Source: Xenopus tropicalis (Eukaryota > Chordata > Amphibia > Anura > Pipidae). From it: 64,000 nt of DNA. The position numbers and the translations under genes were made by a program. Every line of letters starts with the position of its first letter. The stretch's first letter is position 1. The stretch is from contig NC_030677.2 of the NCBI RefSeq assembly GCF_000004195.4, positions 176,564,019-176,628,018 on the forward strand, in the 5' to 3' direction. The notes under the pieces are model-generated. The model ran no database searches. It worked only from the letters and a program-made list of their open reading frames with translations, and was not told the DNA's origin. Positions 21,611 to 32,501 of this stretch are shown here, piece by piece.

Positions 21611-23620
21611 CTGCACTGGTGGATAGTCAATGTATATTCCCCCTTATTAATAGTAGTTAGACAATGAGATCCTTGAGAAGAACATTGCCATGGAGGGGTG
21701 TTGATTAACTGACCCCAGGTCCTATAACCTCCAGTTTCAATGGGGTTTTGTTCCCAGTTACCAAACCTATAGGTAATGAACATTTTTTTTCTTGCAGGCA
21801 TTGTTTCCAAGCTTCTTCAGCATCTCAGGTGGCCAATGTGTAGAGAGGTAGACACATGTATTAAGATGACATCTGTACCCTATTCTGTGCCCTTCAGATT
21901 GGGACATATGGGTCCTAGAGAGGATTTCCAGGGGGCCTGGATGTATTCAATGAAGGGCAGGATGAGCTGGGCTGAGTATATCAATGGTTTGTGTTTTTTC
22001 ACTTTCTAGTAGACTTTCTAGCAGACCCTGCACAGAAAACTTTGGGTGACTTCAGAAAACAAAGCACCACGTGTGTTTTCCCACTGGTGATTCACTTTAG
22101 TGCCCATGGGGTTAGTCCTGTATCCAGGATTTAACCACAGGTAACAAACTCCCCTGTGTGCCATTACCGTAAGACACAAGAGGCCACATACTCTTGCTCA
22201 AGGGACCCCTATTATATTGAACATACAGGCACAGCCAGTTGCACCAGCTGAGATTTGGTTGTGACACTGCTCACTCCAGCAGCACCCACTAATGCACTAA
22301 TGCACTTTTCTACAAAATGGGCCCAATGATTGTGCAAGGATTGAGGCATCATGTGCAAGTAGTAGGAATGATTAAGAATTGTTAATTGAATCATGGGTTG
22401 TGATGAGTTTTTGTACAAGATTTGTACATTAGCCCTACAAACATTTATAATCCTGTAGTTTATGGTTAAACTATTTTAGATCATGCTTCTAACTGAGAGC
22501 AATACTTAGGGCAACAACTTTTTAAAATGTTCTGAATGTTCCTAGGTGGCTTTTGCTGCTGCATATAATGCTGGCAAATGGTTCATTCAAACATTTCATC
22601 TCTAAATATAACAGCTAGTAATGACGAATCTGTCTTATTTCACTTTACCGAAACATTAGCAGACTTATTTGAGACAGCAGTGACTTTTTTTTACACAACC
22701 TTGACATTTTTTTAAAGGTACCAGTACTTTTTAATGCATGCTTGCTGCAGTTTTGCGAAAAAGTTCGGCAATGAAGAAATGCGGAATTTCACGGAGAATC
22801 CATGCCTGCCAAAAAAATTTGTTCATCACTATAATAGGGGTTTTTATTCACTTACTTCTTAGTATAGATTTATATACATTTTCTCTCAACTAAAACTAAA
22901 AGACCACCAGTGAGAAAGTAAATGGGTCAATAGGCGCCATTTGTGTTTTCTTCTTTGCACATTGTGTTCTGCTGTTTAGGAATTGCCACAGCACCTTGCA
23001 CTTCATTCCAGAGCACAGACACCTGAAGCTTCCCCAAACTAACACAGAGATGACTGCATTAGTCAGTGCTGAGGGGAAGTAATGGGGAGCACATAAGCAC
23101 CCCCCCCCCCACCTGTCCCCTATCAATCCAGGAGTACACACGTGTCAGTCAGATGCACAAATAAAGAAGTGCACGGTGTAGCATTCCCCAGGGTGCAAGT
23201 GCTTGTTAAGCGAGCACTAAGAAGCACACCCTTGCATGCCTTAGCACCCTATCATTTGGGCACTGGGGATCAGTAAATGACCCCTAATGTGAAGGGTGAG
23301 CAATTTCTTTTAATGTGTTTCGGTGAGTTATCATAGTAATGCTCCTGGAGTGTGAGAATGAAAGTAGCCATAACATCTGTCTTTTATTTCCAAACACCTC
23401 ATGTCCATTCTTTCCACAGCAATGTAATAATATATTTTATAAAGAGGTAATAGGCACTAATACAAAATTCTTTTAAAGCAGCTGAGAAGCACAGACAGCT
23501 AGAAATGGCTGCCAGAAGGGACGTACAGTGTCTCAGCACCCAGGTATATTGCCCCATGGAAAGTTTAATATATCCCTGTTGGTTAAAATATCTCTCAAGC
23601 CCTGTTGGATAAAATACCTA
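21611..23620. other. Intergenic sequence with a hAT-MITE remnant
   Basis: No gene recognised. At about 22750-22838 the text GCGAAAAAGTTCGGCAATGA, GAAATGCGGAATTTC, ATCCATGCCTGCC and TTCATCACTATAA is a degenerate right half of the 309-bp hAT MITE seen intact at 30884. A poly-C run lies near 23100-23111. Confidence 0.5.
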
Positions 23621-23745
23621 GGGATGCACTGAATCTGAGTTATTTTTGGATTTGGCCAAACCCTGGTTCCTTGAAAGATTTGGCTGAATACCGAACCAAA
23701 TCCAAATCCTAATTGGCATATGGAAATTAGAAGGGTGCTCGTTTC
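23621..23745 (+). mobile_element. Truncated hAT-like element end (TAGGGATGCACTGAATC)
   Basis: It begins CTAGGGATGCACTGAATCTG and continues TTTGGATTTGGCCAAACCC, GATTTGGCTGAATACCGAAC, CAAATCCAAATCCTAATTGG, then CATATGGAAATTAG. TAGGGATG-type ends also head the hAT element at 32502. The matching right end is not visible here, so it is a fragment. Confidence 0.65.
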
Positions 23746-23849
23746 TCCTTGTCCTTATAGAAAACATACCTGGGCCCAGCCAACTATTACTATTTTAATA
23801 CACTTTCAAAGCTTCAAAGATGTTGGCAAAGATCATTTGTCCTGGATAT

Positions 23850-24260
23850 TAAACCATGGAGGAAATTTCTCAAAACTCCAATTTCATTTTTTTTCCAAGA
23901 TTTTTTTTGCAGAAAAACTCACAAATTTGAATTCTGGTTTCCAAAACTCAACCATGTGATATTAATTAAGGGCAAAAAAAATCCAAAAAACTTGGATGTA
24001 TAACAGGACGACGGGACTTGTCCCGGGCAAAATGTATATTAATGTATGGTTTTTCAAAATGTTTTGAGAGTTGGTGGAACCATTGGAAAACGGTGGGTAG
24101 AATTGGAATTCACCAATCACCAATCAAGCTGCAGTTATGTTTTTGTTTGACCAAGTTTTTTATATTCCAATTTTTTAATAAATAAGCAAACATTCTGGTA
24201 AAATACCGAGTTTATTTGAGTTGAAAAAAACCCTCTAAAATTCACAAATTAATAAATTGT
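23850..24260. mobile_element. MITE-like A/T-rich foldback
   Basis: Words such as GGAAATTTCTCAAAACTCC, TGCAGAAAAACTCACAAATT on the left and AATTCACAAATTAATAAATT on the right belong to the same class as 6719-7095. GGGACTTGTCCCGGG in the middle is a local palindrome. Boundaries are approximate, because the element directly abuts the next one. Confidence 0.5.
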
Positions 24261-24269
24261 TAAATAAGC

Positions 24270-24570
24270 CTCTATGGGGCAGATTTTTTAACATTTCCTG
24301 GTTTTTGAAACCACACCTAAAGCACAAATTAAATAAAATTTGTTACAGTTTGCCTAGGGCAGCTCCCATTGACTTCCTACATGACCTCAACAGCTTTTAC
24401 ATGGCAAAGTTTTATATTAGTGTTTTGCAGTTTTTACATTTAATACATTTTTTACATGAAAAATTAGAACCAAAAAACACGAATTGTGAAAAAAGTAATA
24501 CGAATGTTTGCAAATGCCGCCCTATGTGCCTGCTACAACCTCCATCAAGTCCATTGTAATTTTACATTGT
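24270..24570. mobile_element. MITE-like repeat ('GGGGCAGATTTTTTAAC' start)
   Basis: It starts TATGGGGCAGATTTTTTAAC and contains CTCCCATTGACTTCCTACAT, a phrase typical of these palindromic frog elements (compare GAAGTCAATGGGAG at 6900). The right end is unclear. Confidence 0.5.
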
Positions 24571-24576
24571 ACATTT

Positions 24577-24869
24577 TAAGGAGGGCATTTACTAACGTTA
24601 GTTTTTGATTTTTCTGTCATTTATTGTCAAAACTGTGCCAAATACAAATGCAACATTTTGCCATCCACAAAGATTCCTTTAAAAACAGAAAAAAAGCAAG
24701 GAATTTGTGGTTTTCATGTTCTCTTTGTTTTTGTTTTCCATTTGCTTTTTCAATTCAGATCTTTTAACAAATGGCTAAACATTCATGGTTTTAGTGGACA
24801 TGAGTTTAGTTGTGGTTTCAGAAACTTCTAAAACCATGAAAATCAGAATATTCATAAATCTGCCCCTAA
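24577..24869. mobile_element. Harbinger-like MITE with TAA duplication
   Basis: TAA (24577-24579) precedes GGAGGGCATTTACTAACG, and CATAAATCTGCCCC precedes TAA (24867-24869). Internal A-rich segments such as AAAACAGAAAAAAAGCAAGG pair imperfectly with TTTTTGTTTTCCATTTGC. The target duplication and ends resemble those at 4907 and 31328. Confidence 0.7.
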
Positions 24870-25078
24870 GTGAAGCAAGACTGGGGGCCCTTAGATCACT
24901 ATACACTAAACCAGTGCAAAATCTTCTGCACTCAGGGCACAAGGAAACCCTGTACGTAACATCTGCCTCGGCAGGGTGCAATGATGCCCATGGCTTCTCG
25001 TGTTCTCTCAGAATCTTGTCCTGCTGTGTTTTCTAGTTAGAATGCCAGGAACAGTTTTCTTTAGGGTGAAACATTATT

Positions 25079-25100
25079 ATTTTTTTTTTTTTTTTTTTTT
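25079..25100. repeat. Poly-T tract
   Basis: A run of more than 20 T after ATTATTA; a simple mononucleotide repeat with no associated retroposon recognised. Confidence 0.9.
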
Positions 25101-25639
25101 AAAACCTTCAGTGATAACATGGTTTTCTTTGAAAAAATATCAGTTCAAATGCCCTGTGTCACGGGAAGCATGTAGGCTACTGACAGATTGTAATGAAAAT
25201 GCAGAAAGTGACCATCTATTACTGGTTCTCGTACTACAGCTGCCCCATCTATGCGCAGTATTCCTGCCGTCTCACTCATATTTATATTTATATATAAGCC
25301 GGAGTGGCTGTCGGAGCAGATACCCAGTGTAAATCACAGAGGTTTAACAGTGTTCGGATGCTTTTTACATTCACGTAGCCCTTGGACTGCATGCTGATTA
25401 ATGCCATATTTATACATAAACTTTACCATACATTTCTTTATACAAAAGTTTTCTATAGGTAACACATATGAAACAAATTATATATTTTATACCCTTCTGA
25501 GTGTACAAAGCTGTCAAGATTTATGTTACATGTCCCATTGCCCCCCATCCCTGCTGCACACCGCCATATTACACTCTCCCACCCCAACCCTTTCTCTTTT
25601 CACTGCTTTGCAGGGGTGGTGTAATGTGGAGCTGGATTT

Positions 25640-25772
25640 GGAAACAAGGATTATTTATCAACACTGGGCAAAGATGCTCCTGGGCCCAAACCTGTGGCAA
25701 CCAATTTACATTATTCCAGCTGTAGCTGGCTAACTACTGATTGGTTGCTATAGGTTTCTGCCCAAGTTCAAA
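25640..25772. mobile_element. Palindromic CCAAT-bearing MITE, copy 2
   Basis: It reads ATTTATCAACACTGGGCAAA ... CTGTGGCAACCAATTTAC ... TACTGATTGGTTGCTATAGG ... CTGCCCAAGTTCAAA. The central facing CAACCAAT and ATTGGTTG are as in copy 1, while the outer ends are more diverged. The remainder of 25100-26095 holds no recognised gene. Confidence 0.65.
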
Positions 25773-26097
25773 TTTGTGATGACAAGTGAGCCCACAGGAG
25801 TTCCAGGTCCCCCCTATAGCAGCTACAGGAACCAGGGCACCGGTGATCCCACTCCCAGTGTAATAGCTGGAGGGCTGGTTAAAAAGACTGTCATGACACT
25901 TGCCAAGGGATGCCACCTGTCCAGTTTTGAACCAGACATTTATGTCTCTGCTCTGATTGACGTGTATTTTAGCCAGTCATAGCTAGTTTCAGCAATCACT
26001 TGGCAATTTGGCAATAGGCTCTTCATTTTTATTTTCCCTTCGAAAGGCACAAACCCCTTATGAAATTTGAAAATGTGCCCCATACTCTTATTTGATA

Positions 26098-26418
26098 AGA
26101 GGTATAGGATCTATTATTGGGAATGCTTGGGACCTGGGGTTTTCCAGATAAGGGATCTAAATTTGGATCCCCATACCTTAAGTCTGCTAAAATCATAAAC
26201 ATGAAATAAACCCAGTAGGATTGTTTTGCCTCCAATAAGGATTAATTATATCTTAGTTGGGGATCAAGTACAAGGTACTGTTTTATTATTACAGAGAAAA
26301 AGGAAATCATCTTTAAAAGTTAGAATTATTTGCTTAAAATGGAGTCTATGGGACATGGCCTCTCTGTAATTCAAACTTTATGGATAACGGGTTTTAAGTG
26401 ATGCCATGCCTATATATA
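26098..26418 (-). mobile_element. TA-flanked CAGGTATGGGA MITE, copy 3 (worn)
   Basis: Recognised by GAATGCTTGGGACCTGGGGT, TTTGGATCCCCATACCTTAA, AAACCCAGTAGGATTGTTTT, TCAAGTACAAGGTACTGTTT and TTAGAATTATTTGCTTAAAA. The ends are eroded (GGTATAGGATC at the start, GATGCCATGCCTATATAT at the end). Orientation is the same as copy 2. Confidence 0.85.
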
Positions 26419-26524
26419 CAGGCCCCTCTGACTGCTGGTTCTCTAGCTTAGATATATATATAGAGCCAAGGTGGTGCACCCCACTCCCAAGTTTCTAACC
26501 TGGGGTTACGAGCAATGGTATTTG

Positions 26525-26743
26525 AGATAAAAATAAAAAATTGTTAGCACTCAGGATTTTGAGAAACAACAATCAGTTAAATTTATTGGTATAATGTCCC
26601 ATAGTGACCAACGTTTCAGCCCCTCACCTTTTCCGCTGCTCCTGACGAAGGCCCCTGTGAGGGACAGAAAGGTTGAGTCACTTTGGGACATTATGCCAAT
26701 AAATTTAACTGACTGTTGTTTCTCAAAACAATTTTTTATTTTT
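26525..26743. mobile_element. Foldback element with a GACGAAGG motif in the loop
   Basis: The left arm (26525-26603: AAATAAAAAATTGTTAGC, GAGAAACAACAATCAGTTAA, ATTTATTGGTATAATGTCCC) is matched by the right arm (26682-26743: GGGACATTATGCCAATAAAT, TTAACTGACTGTTGTTTCTC, CAATTTTTTATTT). The loop carries CCAACGTTTCAGCCCCTCAC and CTGACGAAGGCCCCTGTGAG. This is a long-inverted-repeat non-autonomous element. Short open frames on both strands here are by-products. Confidence 0.85.
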
Positions 26744-29742
26744 CTATATATATTTATATATACTAGAGAACCTGCAGGCAGAGGGGGCAGGTGAGGGCCA
26801 CAATTCCCATTCAGGATCTCCATGGCCTGCAATACCCGTTCTGCCCACATCTGACATTGTGGACCCCCTTGATTTAACATCAGCATCACTGTTGTGATGT
26901 ACAGGACAGTATGTTTAAATATATATTGAGTTTTTTGGGTTACTTTCATTGAAATATTTTTTACTCATACTGCATTCTTGTATGGCTATTTGGGTCCGTT
27001 TGGCCAGATAGAAATAAACATTCAACTAGAGACTTATTGGGCCAATTTGATTTAGATCTTTGAAGGCAATATTTATCAGGTTATTTATCTACAAAGGAGT
27101 TACAAAAATACTTAGGGGGTAGGTTGAACGGATGACTGGAGCCTTTGCAGCAATACCATTTTTCAGGGGCTTTTTTAAAAGTACAATAGATATACATTTG
27201 TATTTGAAATTGTGTATAACGCTAATTTGCATTGGCCTCTCTGCTTTAATCAGGCTTTAAAAACAAAAGTGCTGCCAACAGCCCAAAGATGAATATTGAT
27301 CCCACTGTCATTTGCATTCATTCGTCTCTGGCTTTTATATGGGATGACAAATTAGCCTTTGAACAAGAAAGCCCTGTCCCACAGCCACAGAGAGGCTGAC
27401 ACATATAGTGTTTCCCTGGGCCACTGCCAGACAGAAGTGAAATTGAATTTCAGTGGATAGAGTGACGGTAGCCTGCAGAGATCTCCAGATTAGCACACAA
27501 GCATTTACACAGGATCATTAGAGGCGATGAATATAATAATATACCTGTCCATTCAGTAATAGAAAACATGCAAGAACCTTCATCTCATTTGCACTCAGTC
27601 AATGCCGATTTTGTCAACTGCTGCAGAGGAATGTGGGACTGGCCAGCATTCAGCCACCACACTCATTCCTTCCCTTCTAATATCTTCATTCCCACACTGC
27701 TCCAGGATGCCATTCCATGCTACATGATTTCTTCCAGTCCGTAACTGACTTCTTTTTGATCTCAAATTCCTAAAATCTTGATTTTAGCCCTCATTCATAT
27801 TACTTAGAGCAGAAGTTTTCTCCAACAGTGGATTTGTAGCATGTTTAGTGTGGCCTATTCACTTTTCCAAAGGTTCCAGTATGCTTTGCTTCCTGACAGT
27901 CAGGGAAAGTTTTTATTAATTCACACATTTATCAAAGCAGACAAATGTCCTTTGAGCTATATTGTTCCTTATGGCGTGTTAGAGCTCAGTGACAGTTCTC
28001 TAACACTCCTTCTAAATCATTAATTGTGATTCGTGCGTCAAACATTATTATTATTATTATTATACATTTGACAAGTGTTTAAAATGATAATTAAGTATAA
28101 TAAACCTCACACACATTTGGATAAATTCTTTCCCATTTGGTGTCTGTCAAATTTGGGGCAGTTGGTTAGTAAATTGTCATTAGTTTAGCAAAACAATAAT
28201 ATTACTTGAGCACAGTGGACTTAATGAAAGTGCAAGTGGTATTTATTGATGGCCATGAGGGAAACTATCTTTAGTATAACAAATGTCTGGCACTTGTCTG
28301 GCTGTGCCTAGCAGGTTAAAAGTTGGTGGTTTACATGCAATGGAACCTGGCTTTAAAAATAATATGCAAAACACAAATTCAAACGTATCTCCCTGAACTG
28401 AAGTGAAATAGTTTACAGAAGCCATTCAGCAGTTTTGCTGCCTAGTGTTTTTTTAGATTAATAACTAATGAAATCAAATAGGTTACTGTTTGGTATAGGT
28501 TGGCTAGAGGATATATTTTACCATCTATACTACACAGATGCCATTATATGAAGTGAAGAGGTTGGAGCAGTTACATAGCAGTAACTAGTAGTAACTTGAT
28601 AAAATAAAACAATGTAATTCTCTATAAAAATATATTGCATAAAACAGCTTATAAATAAAATCCCACTATTTTCATAAAAATACAATTTTTTTTAGCAGCA
28701 TGTGCCACTGGACAATCCTAAATAAAAAATTGTCATTTTAAGTGTTAATGGCCGCCCTCTGGGATCATAGGATTCACAGTGCACGCAAACAAGCCAAGGC
28801 ACACATACATGCTAGGCCACAACAGCCAATTAATGGGCAGAGTTCTGTCTTTTACTCTTACACTTTTACAGTCATTCTTTTTTTCTATTGATTTTTTTCT
28901 TTTTTTATTATCTCTTTATTTTTATACATTGTTTGTGATTTATCAGGAGCAGAGAAACCATAATGGCCTGACATGAGACAGTGTTTTCTCTACAGTAAAT
29001 CCCAGTAATGGTTAATACATATGCACCATAAATGCTGTCAAAAGGAAAGTATGTCTAATGCATTTGCACCATGTAGTAGTTTATCAGATGGAGGGTGCCA
29101 TAATAGTTATTTTTTACAAGAACAAAGCACCCTAACTGCATGCATCCCAAAGACCCCCAGTTTCTGTCCAGCTGGAGTTTTGTTTTATGAGTCTGTTTCC
29201 TATTACCTGTAGGAATGTTGGCAAAGCAGCGACTAACTCGACTCGCTCATATAAACCTGAACATCCTGGGCAACAAAGTGTGCAACTTAAGATGTTCTGA
29301 ATCATCAAATTACTTGTGCAGCACTAGTAAAAATGAACTGTTTTGCATGCTATTTAAAATTTAAAGGGGAAGCAAGTACTCAATTCCCTAACTTGGGGTG
29401 TCTTACTTTTATTTTGCTGTTATTAGCCAACTTTGAAAGCTGTAACCAGTGTTATCCAGGCAGAAGCTTGCTGCCTTCCTGTCTATTCTGTGGCACGAGG
29501 GTTCCAAAGGTTTCTCATTTGGTCTAATAACATTTGATATATCAGGTACCCAGGGTAAAAACAGTGCAAATTATTCTTTCCAAACATCATTTGCAGTCAC
29601 AAATCAGCCCAAATATAAAAGTGACTGGTGCAGAAAGCTTTGCTTTCATGTCTAAACTTCTGATTAGTTGGTCTGAGTTACTGCAAAGCTAAATTTAGCT
29701 AAAAAAAATGAGACCTTCTTTTATTCTCATTCATTCTGGGGA
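26744..29742. other. Low-repeat intergenic sequence with a possible conserved block
   Basis: Few recognisable repeats: only an ATT microsatellite at about 28047-28063 and ordinary AT-rich text. The section 27190-27560 differs in texture. It is balanced in base composition with dense motif-like words (ATTTGCAT, GGGATGACAAATTAGCCTTT, CTCCAGATTAGCAC), as conserved non-coding elements often are. No coding potential is evident. Confidence 0.35.
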
Positions 29743-29868
29743 AGTTGGCTGAGTGCAGTATCCTATGGCAACCAGTCAGCAGTCTGCTGCAGGCAAATTA
29801 GTGAAAGCAACTATCCGATTGGTTGCTATGGCTTACTGATCTGAGGTTTCATCCAGTAAATGAGCCCC
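29743..29868. mobile_element. Palindromic CCAAT-bearing MITE, copy 3
   Basis: TGAGTGCAGTATCCTATGGC then AACCAGTCAGCAG on the left faces CGATTGGTTGCTATGGCTTA and CTGATCTGAGG on the right. The element ends near AATGAGCCCC, a typical end phrase of this class. The copy is moderately diverged. Confidence 0.7.
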
Positions 29869-30883
29869 ACTTGTTTTCAGTTCTCTGCACAGGAAGACCA
29901 GTTGGTTACCACGTGATCATATTCAATTTACTTAAAGGCTTACATGATTATGAAGCCTATATTTGTATTCAACAGATATCAGTGTTTCAAAGGAAATTTG
30001 TAATATAAAGTTTCCGCATGACCTGCCGTTAAATAGTTTATTGTATCCTCTGTGACTGGCCAATCTCCTCTCCTAATCTTCTCATTTTCTTTGCCTTTTG
30101 CTCCTTACCTGGTTTCAATTTGCACAATATCTGTTTGGAATATTTTGGAGGCTGCTATGTCTAAACAGGAAAGCGATTCTTCCCATTACTGTGCATTAGG
30201 CCTCTGGAGTCAGCCACGGGGAAGTTCATATCCATTTTATCATAATAGAAAGCATACATTCATATGTAAGTTTACCTGTACGCTGGGGCACATTTTAGCT
30301 CTTTTTCTAGTCCATCTAGCATTCTGATTAGTTTTTCCGGTAGCATTTGATGTGTGAGATCCTATCGGTAATTTAAAAAAAATGTCATAGGGAACTTTTC
30401 TTGCCCTTAAAATTAGATTATAATAAATTTAAAGCAATACCTTGTGACCGGGTTCAAATGTACAGTACATTGTGTTACTATTCCCTCTGTGCAGATACTT
30501 GCAATGTATAAAGAAGAACGGCTCCCTGTCTGAGCCATTGGAAAGCCCAGTAAGAGACACATCATTGTGGAATGAAGGCTGTTATGAAACACACTGTGTG
30601 TAGATAAAGAGGGATTTGTCCATGGAGATGCAAATGCCGATATAATAAACAAACCCAGCTGAAGGGTGTGTACATTTGTGCAATAATCACACTTTTTATC
30701 CAATCCAAATTGTTCTTCAGAGGCAGTCAGTGGCCAAGTTCTTGCCCCAAGTCAGGTACATTACCAGAAATGGAAAGTGCATGGGTTACACTGAGCTGCC
30801 CTGCTAGCATCATTTATGTTATTAGCACTTGTATATAAGCAGTACTGGGGGCTTTTGAACCCATGGCTAAGAATAATCCAGAT
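29869..30883. other. Intergenic sequence, nothing recognised
   Basis: AT-rich, with open frames under 100 codons on both strands that show no domain. It ends with the target site of the hAT MITE. Confidence 0.4.
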
Positions 30884-31192
30884 TAGTGATGAGCGAATCT
30901 GTCGCGTTTCGCTTCGCCATAAAATTCGCAAAATGGCAAGAAAATTCGCAAAACACATTTGGGTTTTTTTTTTGTCGCCCGCACAAATTTTGACGTGCCC
31001 GCGCATTTTTGCAGTGCCCACGGCCAATTTTGGCATGCCCTTTTTTTACATAAGCGCAACAAAAACAAATTTCCGCGCAACAAATTTTTTCGCTGGGAAT
31101 TTTCACAGAAGTTTCGCAAAACAATTCGCCAGTAGAGAAATGCAGAAATTCGCTGCAAATCCATGCCTGGCGAAAAAATTCGCTCATCACTA
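30884..31192. mobile_element. Intact 309-bp hAT MITE with 8-bp duplication
   Basis: ATCCAGAT at 30876-30883 and again at 31193-31200 is a perfect 8-bp target duplication. The element starts TAGTGATGAGCGAATCTG and ends AATTCGCTCATCACTA, giving terminal inverted repeats of about 15 bp. The interior is built from AAAATTCGC words and GTGCCCGCGC. It encodes nothing; open frames on both strands across it are artefacts. The TA(N)GTGATG-type ends plus 8-bp duplication point to the hAT superfamily. Degenerate relatives are at 22750 and 32266. Confidence 0.93.
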
Positions 31193-31327
31193 ATCCAGAT
31201 ACTTTACTATAGTCTTGGTTTTAGTATGTAATTTTTTCAGACATTTAACTCTAGGACCTGTTATCCAGAATTCTTGGTACCCTGTGTTTTTGGGATAACA
31301 GGTCTGTAAAGTGGATCTCCATACTTT

Positions 31328-31718
31328 AAGAGGTCCATTTATCAACATTCACATTTTCGTGGTTTTAGAGATTTCTGAAACAACTAAACTCATTTGTTTA
31401 TCAAAAAGCACAAATTAAAAAAGACATAGAAAACGCAATAACAGCAGATTTGTATTGTTGTACGAATGACAGCATTAAAAAGCTTGAAAACCTCTAAAAC
31501 CATAAAGCAAAGAAAGATCGTCCAGCTCTAAAAGGGACTGCCACTGACTTCTACACAATCTCGGCAGGTTTTAGATAATGTATTTTTGTTTTTGGATTTT
31601 GTGTGTTTTGACGCATGATAAATCACAAAAAATGGTGGTTTTTCCCTGGCAAAGTTGAATTTTGCAACAAAACAATACAATTGTGAAAAACATCAAGCGT
31701 AAGTAAATGCCCCCTAGG
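31328..31718. mobile_element. MITE inserted inside another MITE
   Basis: It starts AGGTCCATTTATCAACATTC and ends AAGTAAATGCCCCCTAG. Inside are GTGGTTTTAGAGATTTCTGA and GGGACTGCCACTGACTTCTA, phrases shared with the elements at 24270-24869. It splits the TA-type MITE between its ATACTTTAAG and GTCTAAC words, which are contiguous (CCTTAAGTCTGCTAAAA) in copies 3 and 2. Confidence 0.75.
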
Positions 31719-31744
31719 TCTAACAAAAATAATTTAAAAATGAA

Positions 31745-32200
31745 CTAAACCCAATAGGATTGTTTTGCCTCCAATAAGGATTAATTATATCTTAGTTTGG
31801 ATCAAGTACAGGTACTGTTTTATTATTACAGGGAAAAGGGAATCATTTAACCATTAAATAAACCCAATAGGGCTGTTCTGCCCCCAATAAGGGGTAATTA
31901 TATCTTAGTTGGGATCAAGTACAGGTACTGTTTTATTATTACAGGGAAAAGGGAATCATTTAACCATTAAATAAACCCAATAGGGCTGTTCTGCCCCCAA
32001 TAAGGGGTAATTATATCTTAGTTGGGATCAAGTACAGGTACTGTTTTATTATTACAGGGAAAAGGGAATAATTTAACCATTAAATAAACCCAATAGGGCT
32101 GTTCTGCCCCCAATAAGGGGTAATTATATCTTAGTTGGGATCAAGTACAGGTACTGTTTTATTATTACAGAGAAAAAGGAAATCATTTTTAAAAATGTAA
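31745..32200. repeat. 113-bp tandem expansion (about 4 copies)
   Basis: GGGAAAAGGGAATCATT starts at 31831 and 31944 and again at 32057 (as GGGAATAATT), and the variant GAGAAAAAGGAAATC follows at 32170. The spacing is 113 bp each time. Each unit contains AAACCCAATAGGGCTGTTCT, GCCCCCAATAAGGGG and TCTTAGTTGGGATCAAGTAC. The middle copies are almost identical, so the expansion is recent relative to the host element. Confidence 0.95.
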
Positions 32201-32265
32201 TTTATTTTATTGAAATGTAGTTCAGAGCTTTCTGGATTATGGGTTTCCAGATAACAAATCACTTT

Positions 32266-32300
32266 CATTAGTAATGAGCAAATCTGTCCCATTTTGCATT
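32266..32300 (+). mobile_element. hAT-MITE left-end remnant
   Basis: ATTAGTAATGAGCAAATCTG TCCCATTTT resembles the left end of the element at 30884 (TAGTGATGAGCGAATCTGTC). It is only a short fragment directly after the preceding MITE. Confidence 0.45.
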
Positions 32301-32501
32301 AACTGGGCTGGTGCCTCAGGCCCCTCCCACTTCATGCTTACATCTTTAGCATCGGAGCAGGTCCAGAGGAGGCCACTTTGCTAGCGCAGAGAGTGCTAAT
32401 GTGCTTAAAAAACAAAAATTTGGCTCTTACAGTTACCAGAGGCAACTTTTTGCTGCCCTTGATAACTGGCCACTCACTGCCACTTGAGGCAAGGTTCTCA
32501 C

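Larger units (their letters stand above)
31251..32260 (-). mobile_element. TA-type MITE, copy 4, with nested insertion and internal expansion
   Basis: The left part (31251-31327: CTAGGACCTGTTATCCAGAA ... GTGGATCTCCATACTTTAAG) and the right part (31719-32260) together make one element of the 10605 family in minus orientation. It ends near TCTGGATTATGGGTTTCCAG. It is interrupted by another MITE at 31328-31718. Its central segment is present as about four tandem 113-bp copies (31745-32200). Confidence 0.88.

Noticed and set aside
30816..31193. Overlapping + and - frames of 91-125 codons rich in Phe, Ala and Lys
   Set aside because: They run across the 309-bp hAT MITE, whose AAAATTCGC words generate them; ends and target duplication define a non-coding element.
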